A stretch of DNA of 64,000 bases from Pseudomonadota bacterium (GTDB lineage: Bacteria; Pseudomonadota; Alphaproteobacteria; Caulobacterales; Caulobacteraceae), in contig JAIUNU010000004.1 in assembly GCA_020161365.1 (NCBI GenBank), positions 62,001 to 126,000 of the forward strand, read 5' to 3'. The position numbers and the translations under genes were made by a program. The stretch's first letter is position 1; each line of letters opens with the position of its first letter. The notes beneath the pieces were generated by a model. The model had not been told where the DNA came from. It did not search any database and was given only the letters and a program-made list of their open reading frames with translations. Positions 57,328 through 64,000 of the stretch are shown here, in pieces.

Positions 57328-57876
57328 TCAGCTGGCCAAGGCTTCCACCGCCGCGAGGCCGGCCACACCGCTATCAATCAGCGACGCGGCGTTATGCGCT
57401 CGAACGCCGCCTAGGGCGTAGACCGGAAGCGTCGTCGCGCCCACCAGCCGCGCCAGGCCCTCAAGGCCGAGAGGCGCCCCGGCGGATGGACTGTTGCTCG
57501 GAAAGACCGGTGACACGACGATCGCATCGGCGCCGCGCCGCTCGGCCATTTCGATGGCGGCGAGTTCGTGGGCGGCGGTGGTGATAAGGTAGCGGGGGTG
57601 TTCCGCTCGCAGATCCGGCAGGCTCGCAACCATCCGTTCAGGCAGGTGGACCCCGTCCGCGTCGATTGCTTCGGCCAGGCTGGCGTGAGCGCCGGCCAGC
57701 AGGACGAGGCCCTGACGGCTCGCAATCGCTCTCAATCGTCGCCCCTGCTCGACGGCGTTTGATGCGCCAAAAGCACGAAAGACGATCCCTGACCCCGCCG
57801 GAAGCCGCTCGGCCACGGCCTCCGGAGCTGGAACGCGCGCCGGATCGGTGAAGAACAACAGCCGCGGCAGCGTCAT
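57328..57876 (-). CDS. Thiamine phosphate synthase family protein (ThiE/TenI-like)
   Basis: The 182-residue protein has the TIM-barrel pattern of ThiE/TenI: RLLFFTDPAR, IASRQGLVLLAGAHASLAEA, IDADGVHLPE, RGADAIVVSPVFPSNSP and VYALGGVRAHNAASLIDSG. The phosphate-binding Ser-Pro and Gly-Gly-Val segments are present. However, the usual ThiE Arg-Lys substrate loop and the TKxx motif after SPVF differ, so it may be a TenI-type aminotransferase-related isomerase or a degenerate ThiE. No other thiamine gene or TPP riboswitch is near. It converges with the ntrZ-like gene and diverges from yggS. Confidence 0.7.
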   Translation of the reverse strand: MTLPRLLFFTDPARVPAPEAVAERLPAGSGIVFRAFGASNAVEQGRRLRAIASRQGLVLLAGAHASLAEAIDADGVHLPERMVASLPDLRAEHPRYLITTAAHELAAIEMAERRGADAIVVSPVFPSNSPSAGAPLGLEGLARLVGATTLPVYALGGVRAHNAASLIDSGVAGLAAVEALAS

Positions 57877-57960
57877 TTCACGCACGGTCCTTGGCGGAAG
57901 GGCGGCCGCCGCACTAGACAGGGCCTCAAGTTCGCTAAGACCGTTCAAGGCTCGATCCCC

Positions 57961-58608
57961 ATGTCGCCAGCACTCGCCGACATCCGCGCCCGCATCGCCG
58001 CCGCCGAGGCTCGCGCTGGTCGACCGGCGGGAAGCGTGACCTTGGTGGCGGTGTCCAAGACTCAGCCCTGGGACCATATCGCGCCCGTGCTCGAGGCGGG
58101 ACAGAAAGTGTTCGGCGAGAATCGCGTTCAGGAGGCGATGGAGCGGTGGACCGAGCATCGCGAGGGCTTGCAACTGCGCCTGATCGGTCCGCTGCAGACC
58201 AACAAGGCGCGCGAGGCCGTCGGCTTCTTCGACGTCATCGAAACCCTCGACCGCGAGAAGCTCGCGCGCGTTCTGGCCGAAGAGATCCAACGTGTCGGCA
58301 AGGCGCCGCGCCTCTATGTTCAGGTCAATATCGGTGAGGAACCGCAGAAGGCGGGTGTCGCGCCGGATCGGGCTGACACGTTCATCGACGCTTGCCGCAC
58401 AATCTATGGCCTGACCGTCGAGGGGCTGATGTGCATCCCGCCTTTCGATCAGGATCCAGCGCCCTACTTCGCCAGGTTGGCGACCATCGCCGAGCGGAAC
58501 GGGGTCGACAAGCTGTCCATGGGCATGAGCGACGACTTCGAGATCGCCATCGCACAAGGCGCGACTTCGGTCCGCGTCGGCTCGGCGCTGTTTGGCGTTC
58601 GCCGCTAA
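57961..58608 (+). CDS. YggS family pyridoxal 5'-phosphate homeostasis protein
   Basis: PLPBP proteins bind PLP without known catalysis and balance free vitamin B6. The 215 residues show VTLVAVSKTQPWDHI with the PLP-binding Lys, FGENRVQEAMERW, LRLIGPLQTNKAREAV, VNIGEEPQKAGV and LSMGMSDDFEIAIAQGATSV with the phosphate-binding end. The ATG at 57961 is clear. It is a single gene, convergent with the L,D-transpeptidase gene. Confidence 0.95.
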   Translation: MSPALADIRARIAAAEARAGRPAGSVTLVAVSKTQPWDHIAPVLEAGQKVFGENRVQEAMERWTEHREGLQLRLIGPLQTNKAREAVGFFDVIETLDREKLARVLAEEIQRVGKAPRLYVQVNIGEEPQKAGVAPDRADTFIDACRTIYGLTVEGLMCIPPFDQDPAPYFARLATIAERNGVDKLSMGMSDDFEIAIAQGATSVRVGSALFGVRR

Positions 58609-58610
58609 AG

Positions 58611-59120
58611 CTAATCCGCCAGGATCTCGACGGCGTCGCCCGGGCGGGCCTTGGCCAGCACCATCTCGAGGTCGGCCCGGGCCAGGGCCACGCAGCCTTC
58701 GGTGCCGGGATAGCCGTCACGGGCCAGATGCATGAAGATCGCCGACCCCATGCCGGGGATGGGTGGGTCGTCATTGTGCCCCAGGATCACCACAAGATCG
58801 TAGACCGCGTCCTCACGCCACATCCTCTCGGCGCTGGCGGGATAGGGCAGGGCGACGGGCCTGTTGTAGCGCGGATCGGCCGGGGCGTCGCACCAGCCGT
58901 CGTCTGGCCTCATCGCCCGAACGGGCAGGGCGGTCTTGGGGCCCTCGGGATAGACATCGGGCCGGTACCAGACCTCGCGCATGGCCCACACCCCAAGCGG
59001 ACTCTTGTTGTCCCCTTCTCGCTTGTCACGGGCGGGGATGGCGCCGGCCTTGCCGACCGCGCACGGCACGATCTGTCCGTCCAGCTCGAACCGGCCGTCC
59101 GCATGGGCTCGAAACAGCAT
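58611..59120 (-). CDS. L,D-transpeptidase (YkuD) family protein
   Basis: YkuD enzymes cross-link peptidoglycan or attach proteins to it. The 169 residues contain the catalytic signature HLARDGYPGTEGCVAL, with the conserved His, Gly and nucleophile Cys. VVILGHNDDPPIPGMGSAIF is the preceding strand. The N-terminus (MLFRAHADGRFELDGQIVPC) has no clear signal peptide, so it may be cytoplasmic or its start may lie elsewhere. It is the short single-domain subtype. It lies divergent from cenR, a regulator of cell-envelope function. Confidence 0.88.
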   Translation of the reverse strand: MLFRAHADGRFELDGQIVPCAVGKAGAIPARDKREGDNKSPLGVWAMREVWYRPDVYPEGPKTALPVRAMRPDDGWCDAPADPRYNRPVALPYPASAERMWREDAVYDLVVILGHNDDPPIPGMGSAIFMHLARDGYPGTEGCVALARADLEMVLAKARPGDAVEILAD

Positions 59121-59181
59121 AAGCGACGACTCCTCGACTTAAGGCCGCGCGCGGGGTTGTCCCCGGGGGGCGCAGCGGTGC

Positions 59182-59880
59182 ATGTTCCGGCGCATGGCGC
59201 AACGCAAGACGCTTCTTCTGATCGACGACGATGACGACCTGCGCGGCGCGCTGGCGGAACAGTTGGCCCTGCACGAGGAGTTCGCGGTCAACGAAGCCGC
59301 AAGCGCCGGCGAAGGCGTCAAGCTGTCACGCGAGCTCAAGCCCGACCTGATCCTGCTGGACGTCGACCTGCCGGACATGGACGGCCGAGAGGCCTGTCGT
59401 CTCATGCGCAAGAACGGCGTCACCGCCCCGGTGATCATGCTGACGGCCGCCGCTAGCGACAGCGACACGATCCTCGGCCTGGAATCCGGCGCGAACGACT
59501 ATGTCACCAAGCCCTTCCGCTTTGGCGTGCTGCTGGCCCGAATCCGCGCCCAGCTGCGCAGCTACGAGGCGTCCGAGGATGCGCTGTTCCGGATCGGTCC
59601 CTACGAATTCCGCCCGTCCGCCAAGCTGCTGGTCGACGAGAAGCAGAAGAAGGTTCGGCTGACCGAGAAGGAAACCAATATCCTGAAGTATCTCTATCGC
59701 GCCGGCTCCAAGCCGGTGTCGCGCGAGGAGCTGCTGACCGAGGTCTGGGGTTACAACGCCGGGGTCACGACCCACACGTTGGAGACCCACGTCTACCGCC
59801 TGCGCCAGAAGATCGAGCCCGATCCTGCCGTGGCCAGGATCCTGATCACCGAGATGGGCGGCTACCGACTGCAGCCTTAG
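59182..59880 (+). CDS. cenR: Cell-envelope response regulator CenR
   Basis: OmpR-family regulator with a receiver domain (LLLIDDDDDLRGALAEQLAL, phospho-Asp in ILLDVDLPDMDG, conserved Lys in YVTKPFRFG) and a winged-helix DNA-binding domain (VRLTEKETNILKYLYRAG, then TLETHVYRLRQKIEPD and MGGYRLQP). The 232 residues and the position beside secB match C. crescentus CenR, which is essential and governs envelope integrity with the CenK kinase. The kinase is not in this window. ATGs at 59182 and 59194 are both possible. Confidence 0.85.
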   Translation: MFRRMAQRKTLLLIDDDDDLRGALAEQLALHEEFAVNEAASAGEGVKLSRELKPDLILLDVDLPDMDGREACRLMRKNGVTAPVIMLTAAASDSDTILGLESGANDYVTKPFRFGVLLARIRAQLRSYEASEDALFRIGPYEFRPSAKLLVDEKQKKVRLTEKETNILKYLYRAGSKPVSREELLTEVWGYNAGVTTHTLETHVYRLRQKIEPDPAVARILITEMGGYRLQP

Positions 59881-59901
59881 GCGAGAAGCCAATAAGGCCG
59901 C

Positions 59902-59938
59902 GTCATCCCGGCTCTCCGCTACGCGCTTCCGGGATGAC
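59902..59938. repeat. REP-like palindrome after cenR
   Basis: GTCATCCCGG (59902-59911) and CCGGGATGAC (59929-59938) form a perfect 10-bp stem around GCTCTCCGCTACGCGCTT, typical of short interspersed palindromes in GC-rich proteobacteria. It may also end cenR transcription. Confidence 0.65.
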
Positions 59939-59961
59939 ATGGTTTGCATGGCTCAAAGAAA

Positions 59962-59987
59962 AGGGCCCGGCCTTTCAGCCGAGCCCT
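59962..59987 (-). terminator. Terminator after secB
   Basis: AGGGCCCGG (59962-59970) pairs with CCGAGCCCT (59979-59987), one mismatch. On the minus strand TTTTCTTTG follows. Confidence 0.8.
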
Positions 59988-60012
59988 CTTCAAAAAGCCA
60001 TTGTCACCCAGC

Positions 60013-60501
60013 TTACGCGTTGCCGACCTGCTGGCCTTCGGCCTGGGCCTTGCGCGCGGCGTAGACGCCGGCGAAGTCGATCGGGTCGATCAGGAACGGC
60101 GGGAAGCCGCCTTCCGCCGTCACGTCCGAGATCAGGCGGCGGGCGTAGGGGAACAGGAAGCGCGGGCACTCGATCAGCAGAACCGGCTCAAGATCCTCTT
60201 CGGGAATGCCGGCGATGTGGAACAGGCCACCATAGACCACTTCGACGTGGAACACCGCCTGGCCATCGCGCTCGGCGCGGGCCGAGAGTTTCAGGTCGAC
60301 TTCGAACAGGCCGTCGGCGCGACCGCGAGCGTTCATCTCCACGCCCATGTCGATCGCCGGTTGCGAAGCGCCGGCGCGCAGCGCGTCGGGGGCCAGCGGG
60401 TTCTCGAACGAGAAGTCGCGCACGAACTGGGCCAGGATGCGAATGCCCGCTTGTCCGGCCTCGCCGTCCTGGGTCGCCTCGGGGGCGGTGGTGTCGGTCA
60501 T
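60013..60501 (-). CDS. secB: Protein-export chaperone SecB
   Basis: SecB keeps precursor proteins unfolded and hands them to SecA. The 162 residues contain [59 protein letters not shown] and [18 protein letters not shown] followed by [17 protein letters not shown], the full SecB pattern. A 17-residue acidic N-terminus precedes it. It diverges from timA, another membrane-protein factor. Confidence 0.96.
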   Translation of the reverse strand: MTDTTAPEATQDGEAGQAGIRILAQFVRDFSFENPLAPDALRAGASQPAIDMGVEMNARGRADGLFEVDLKLSARAERDGQAVFHVEVVYGGLFHIAGIPEEDLEPVLLIECPRFLFPYARRLISDVTAEGGFPPFLIDPIDFAGVYAARKAQAEGQQVGNA

Positions 60502-60661
60502 TAGGATAAAATCCGTAATCGGCGGCTAGAACGCCAAAAGAAAGGTGGGCGCTGCTACCATGGGGGCCGTTCTGGCGCAACGCCAGGCGCCTGACGCGGG
60601 AACGTCGCTCACCTATATAGACTTCATATCCAGGGCCCAGCGCCCGCTTCCGGACCCCGAC

Positions 60662-61249
60662 GTGTTCCAGATCCTGTTCCTCGCCGCCGTGGCCGCCCTT
60701 GTTCTCTATCAGCTTTACGCGACCCTGGGTCGGCGCGTGGGCCGTCAGCCCGAGGACGCCGCGGTAACGGCGGGTACGGGCGCCGGCGTTGCGCCCGTCG
60801 ATCCGACTCTGCAAACCGAGGGCATGGCGACCTTGAAAGCGCGGCAGCCCGACTTCGATCCCAGCCGGTTCCTGACCGGCGCCCGCGCCGCCTACGAGCA
60901 GATCGTCAAGGCTTACGCGGAAGGAGACCGCGAGACGCTCAAGCCGTTGCTGTCGCCGGAGGTGATGGAAAACTTCGAGCGGGCCATGGTCGCCCGCGAG
61001 ACCGCTGGTCGCACCGAGAAGGTCGAGTTCCTTGTCCCGCCCCGCCTCGACCTGGAGCGCGTCGAGGTCGCCGGTGACACCGCCAAGGCGGTGGTGCGGA
61101 TCCTCGCCGAGGTGCGCACCCGCACCAAGGACGAACGCGGCGAAGGCGTTGACGACCGGCGCACGGCCGAACTCTGGACGTTCGAGCGCGAGGTCAAAAG
61201 CACCGATCCGAACTGGCATCTGTCGTTCGTGGCCGCTGCCGAAGCCTGA
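60662..61249 (+). CDS. timA: Tim44-domain protein TimA
   Basis: Bacterial Tim44-like protein, in Caulobacter described as TimA and associated with the inner membrane. The 195 residues begin with a single membrane helix MFQILFLAAVAALVLYQLYA, then a Pro/Ala linker. A C-terminal Tim44/NTF2-like domain follows (FLTGARAAYEQIVKAYAEGD, RETLKPLLSPEVMENFERAM, VVRILAEVRTRTKDER, ELWTFEREVKSTDPNWHLSF). I start at the GTG 60662, directly before the membrane helix; the frame is open back to 60545 but that part contains a TATATAG promoter-like stretch. The stop overlaps mltA (TGATG). Confidence 0.87.
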   Translation: MFQILFLAAVAALVLYQLYATLGRRVGRQPEDAAVTAGTGAGVAPVDPTLQTEGMATLKARQPDFDPSRFLTGARAAYEQIVKAYAEGDRETLKPLLSPEVMENFERAMVARETAGRTEKVEFLVPPRLDLERVEVAGDTAKAVVRILAEVRTRTKDERGEGVDDRRTAELWTFEREVKSTDPNWHLSFVAAAEA

Positions 61250-62427
61250 TGCCCCGTTTCAACTGTTCTCCGCTGGCGCCGCTGGCGCTGGCGGCGCTTC
61301 TTCTGAGCGCATGCGCCAGTACGCCTAGCGCGCCTCCGGCGGTTGTTTCCTCCCCGCCGACTCCCATTGCGCCGCAGCCTGTCGCGGTCGCTCAAAGTCC
61401 GGCTCCGGCGGCGCTCTCCTTCGCGAGCCTCGCGGGCTGGGGCGAGGAGGATCATCTCGCGGCCCTGAACGCGTTCCGCGCCGGCTGTGGGGTGGCCAAG
61501 GACCAGGCCGTGGTGCGGGTGTGCGGTCTGGCCAGAACGGCTCCGACGCTTGACGGTCCAGCCGCCCGAGCCTTCATCGAGGCTAACTTTCGTATTGAAC
61601 CCGTCGGCGGCGATGGCGCAGGGGCGGACGGCCTGCTGACCGCCTATTTCGCCCCGCAGTACGAAGCGCGCATGTCGCGCAACGCCGAGTTCAGCGCGCC
61701 GCTGCGCGGCCTGCCCGCCGATCTGGTGGTGCTGGACCTCGGACCCTTCGAGCCCGCGCTGGTCGGCAAGAAGATCACCGGCCATGTCGAAGGTTCGACC
61801 TTCGTCCCCTATCCCGACCGCGCCGAGATCGAGGCGACGGCGACGGACAAGCCCCTGGCCTGGATGCGGCCCGAGGAGCTGTTCTTCCTGCAGATCCAGG
61901 GCTCTGGCGTGCTGGTCCTGCCCGACGGTCGGCGCGTGCGCGCGGTCTTCGCCGGTACGAACGGCAAGACCTTCGTCGGTATCGCGACGGCTATGCGCGA
62001 CAAGGGACTTCTGCCTGACAACAACACCTCGGCTGAGGCGATCCGCGCCTGGTTGGCCGAGCATCGTGGCCCTGACGCCGACGCGATCATGCGGCTGAAC
62101 CCGCGCTATGTGTTCTTCCGCACCGTTTCCGACGACGGCAAGGAGCCGGCGGGCGCCGCGGGTGTCTCCTTGCCGCCGGGCCGAGCGATCGCCGTCGATC
62201 CAGGCCAGCACGCCTATGGTGGCTTCTACTGGCTGGATGCAGCGGCTCCGAAGTTGGCTGGAGCCTTCCCGGTCTACCGCCGCGCGGTGATGGCGCTAGA
62301 CACCGGTGGTGCGATCAAGGGCGAAGTGCGCGCGGATCTCTATATGGGCTCCGGCGCCAAGGCGGGCGTCGAAGCCGGCCGCGTGCGTCACACCCTGCGC
62401 CTCTATCGGCTCGCGCCGAACCCTTAG
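61249..62427 (+). CDS. mltA: Membrane-bound lytic transglycosylase MltA
   Basis: MltA cleaves peptidoglycan glycan strands from the outer membrane. The 392 residues start with a lipoprotein signal (LAPLALAALLLSAC, lipid Cys in LSAC) and an Ala/Pro/Val linker. Family blocks include GLLTAYFAPQYEARMS, WMRPEELFFLQIQGSGVL and VRAVFAGTNGKTFVGIA. The catalytic 3D domain shows IAVDPGQHAYGGFYWLDAA, then the key Asp region ALDTGGAIKGEVRADLYMG. It is coupled to timA and followed after one base by an Smr gene. Confidence 0.95.
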   Translation: MPRFNCSPLAPLALAALLLSACASTPSAPPAVVSSPPTPIAPQPVAVAQSPAPAALSFASLAGWGEEDHLAALNAFRAGCGVAKDQAVVRVCGLARTAPTLDGPAARAFIEANFRIEPVGGDGAGADGLLTAYFAPQYEARMSRNAEFSAPLRGLPADLVVLDLGPFEPALVGKKITGHVEGSTFVPYPDRAEIEATATDKPLAWMRPEELFFLQIQGSGVLVLPDGRRVRAVFAGTNGKTFVGIATAMRDKGLLPDNNTSAEAIRAWLAEHRGPDADAIMRLNPRYVFFRTVSDDGKEPAGAAGVSLPPGRAIAVDPGQHAYGGFYWLDAAAPKLAGAFPVYRRAVMALDTGGAIKGEVRADLYMGSGAKAGVEAGRVRHTLRLYRLAPNP

Positions 62428-62428
62428 C

Positions 62429-62998
62429 GTGAGCAAGAAGCCGCCGCCCGGACCGGAAGACGACAAGCGCCTTTGGCGGCTGGTCGCCTCGACCGTGACC
62501 CCGCGCGCGCCGGTCAAGCCTGAGAAGATGCGCAGCAAGGCGCGGATCCGGCCTTCGCTGAAGGCCGACACCGCCCTGCCGGCCGAGCCGCCCACGCGCC
62601 TGGCCTCGATCGCGCCGCTGCGGCTGCATCCGGAGGACTTGCAGGCGCCCGCGCCCAAGCCGATGAAAGGCCCGGCGGGCCATATCGAGCCCAATCGCAA
62701 GCTGCGGATCGTCAAGGAACGCGACCCGATCGGCGCGCGGCTGGACATGCATGGCCTGGATCAGGACCAGGCCCGCGCGACGCTGGAGGCCTTCATCCGC
62801 CGCTCGTTCAGCCAGGGCCACCGGGCGGTGCTGGTCATCACCGGCAAGGGCAAGGTGGGGCAGGGGGTCTTGAAGATCCGCACGCCCGAATGGCTGGCCG
62901 ATCTGTCCCTGCGGGAGATGGTCGCCGGCGTCTCCACCGCCGACCGCCGCCACGGCGGCGAGGGGGCGCTGTACGTGGCGCTCAAGCGGCGGGTTTAG
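62429..62998 (+). CDS. Smr (MutS2 C-terminal-like) domain protein
   Basis: Smr domains act as nicking endonucleases or nucleic-acid-binding modules. The 189-residue protein starts with a GTG one base after mltA. About 100 residues of basic, Pro-rich linker precede the Smr domain: RLDMHGLDQDQARATLEAFI, HRAVLVITGKGKVGQGVLKI, and GGEGALYVALKR at the end. The GxLDLHG-like and GxGxHS-like motifs appear as LDMHGL and ITGKGK. Its role in this timA-mltA-smr operon is unknown. It converges with hisE, overlapping it by four bases. Confidence 0.87.
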   Translation: MSKKPPPGPEDDKRLWRLVASTVTPRAPVKPEKMRSKARIRPSLKADTALPAEPPTRLASIAPLRLHPEDLQAPAPKPMKGPAGHIEPNRKLRIVKERDPIGARLDMHGLDQDQARATLEAFIRRSFSQGHRAVLVITGKGKVGQGVLKIRTPEWLADLSLREMVAGVSTADRRHGGEGALYVALKRRV

Positions 62999-63321
62999 CC
63001 CTTCCGCGACGCCTTCTCGGCGATGCCGGACGTGCCCTCGCGGGCTTCCAGCTTCTCGGCCACGGCGTCCAGCGAGACGCCCGAGGCGGCCATCAAAGCC
63101 AGCCAGTGGTAGAGCAGGTCGGCGCTTTCGGCGGCCAGCGCATCCGGACCTTGCGCCACGGCGGCGATCACCGTCTCGACGGCTTCCTCGCCCAGCTTCT
63201 TGGCCGCGAGGGCGGGGTCGTTCAGCAGCTTGGCGGTATAGGACACCGAAGGATCGCCGCCCTTGCGGGCTTCGATGGTCGCGGCCAGGCGTTGCAGGAC
63301 GTTGGTCAGCCGCTGGCTCAT
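62995..63321 (-). CDS. hisE: Phosphoribosyl-ATP pyrophosphatase
   Basis: HisE removes pyrophosphate from phosphoribosyl-ATP in histidine synthesis. The 108 residues show [20 protein letters not shown] with the metal-binding EExxE helix continuing AVETVIAA and [15 protein letters not shown]. The length fits stand-alone HisE. It overlaps the hisF stop (ATGA), so the two are coupled. Confidence 0.96.
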   Translation of the reverse strand: MSQRLTNVLQRLAATIEARKGGDPSVSYTAKLLNDPALAAKKLGEEAVETVIAAVAQGPDALAAESADLLYHWLALMAASGVSLDAVAEKLEAREGTSGIAEKASRKG

Positions 63322-64000
63322 GCAGCCCTCTGCAGAGCGTCGAGGCGCACGGGGATCCCGGCGTCGGCCATCGCCTGCTTGGCCTCACCGATCGAAATCT
63401 CGCCGAAGTGGAAGATCGAGGCAGCCAGCACGGCGGCGGCGTGGCCGTCGCGGGCGGCTTCGACCAGGTGCTCAGTCTTACCGGCGCCGCCCGAGGCGAT
63501 CACCGGGACGTTCACAGCGCCGGTCACCGCCTTCAGCAGCGGGATATCGTAGCCGATCTTGGCGCCGTCGCGGTCCATCGAGGTCAGCAGGATCTCGCCC
63601 GCGCCGCGCTCGACCACCTTGGCGGCCCATTCGACCACGTCGAGGCCGGTGTCCTTGCGGCCGCCATAGGTCCAGACGTTCCAGCCCGAGCCGTCCTCGC
63701 GCGCCTTGGCGTCGATAGCTACGACCACGCACTGGGCCCCGAAGGCGTCGGCGCCGCCGGCGATCAGGCCGGGGTTCTCGACGGCGGCGGTGTTGACCGA
63801 GACCTTGTCAGCGCCGGCCAGCAGCAGGCGGCGCATGTCCGACACCTGCCGCACGCCCCCGCCGACCGAGACGGGCATGAAGCAGACCTCGGCGGTGCGC
63901 GAGATGACATCCAGGATCAGGCCGCGACCCTCGCTGGAAGCGGTGATGTCCAGGAACATCAGCTCGTCCGCGCCGGCGGCGTCATAGGCGCGGGCCTGCT
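63318..64000 (-). CDS. hisF: Imidazole glycerol phosphate synthase subunit HisF (5' end outside window)
   Basis: HisF cyclises the histidine intermediate using ammonia from HisH. At least 227 residues are in the window. The visible part starts with [20 protein letters not shown], then [64 protein letters not shown] and [19 protein letters not shown]. The catalytic Asp in DITA (about residue 51 of the family) is kept and the last family blocks are intact. The N-terminal 30 or so residues are missing. Confidence 0.97.
   Translation of the reverse strand, partial: QARAYDAAGADELMFLDITASSEGRGLILDVISRTAEVCFMPVSVGGGVRQVSDMRRLLLAGADKVSVNTAAVENPGLIAGGADAFGAQCVVVAIDAKAREDGSGWNVWTYGGRKDTGLDVVEWAAKVVERGAGEILLTSMDRDGAKIGYDIPLLKAVTGAVNVPVIASGGAGKTEHLVEAARDGHAAAVLAASIFHFGEISIGEAKQAMADAGIPVRLDALQRAA

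Overview
The window is about 64 kb of GC-rich, gene-dense alphaproteobacterial chromosome. Gene order and signature elements point to the genus Caulobacter, close to C. crescentus/vibrioides. It holds the chromosomal replication origin (Cori) between ppsR and hemE. Five TTAA-N7-TTAA CtrA-type boxes, TCCCCA and TGATCCACA DnaA boxes and GANTC (CcrM) sites mark Cori. dnaA lies about 5.4 kb to the left and parA/parB about 10 kb to the right, with a cluster of parS sites between hemE and parAB. I assign genus with high confidence; I did not resolve the species.

Layout, left to right. Positions 1-5,700 hold translation and RNA-decay genes (rbfA end, truB, rpsO, pnp), a DUF1206 membrane protein and a secreted RNase T2. 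Positions 5,700-13,560 are accessory: a TonB-dependent siderophore receptor with a Fur-box-like site and a PiuC-type dioxygenase, a four-PAS hybrid histidine kinase, and an MHS-type MFS transporter with a soluble insertion. Positions 13,560-21,541 hold a siroheme-synthase-like protein cut short in its methyltransferase half, an MliC-like lipoprotein, and a molybdenum block: the two-subunit Mo-hydroxylase iorAB plus mocA, moaA, moaD, moaE, moaB and moaC.

Positions 21,546-39,018 carry glnD, mutS, a TonB-domain protein with a C-terminal membrane anchor, dnaJ, dnaK, alkB, dnaA with a recognisable promoter and about 155-nt leader, rpsT, an enoyl-CoA hydratase, and the leftward run dnaQ, coaE, aroE, maf, ppsR ending at Cori. 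Positions 39,019-39,465 are Cori.

Positions 39,466-53,400 read mostly rightward: hemE-hemH-hemJ (end of heme synthesis), rho, then qor and a dienelactone hydrolase (leftward), then DUF6489-mnmE-mnmG-rsmG-parA-parB. holA and lptE follow leftward. Positions 53,395-64,000 contain leuS, a DUF3576 lipoprotein, an NtrZ-like periplasmic protein, a ThiE/TenI-like protein, yggS, an L,D-transpeptidase, cenR (cell-envelope response regulator), secB, timA-mltA-smr, and hisE-hisF (hisF runs off the window).

I found no tRNA, rRNA, CRISPR array, insertion sequence or prophage. I also found no clearly undescribed multi-gene system. The most unusual items are single-gene architectures (truncated CysG, MFS insertion, C-anchored TonB domain), two interspersed palindromic elements, and parS sites placed inside coding sequence.
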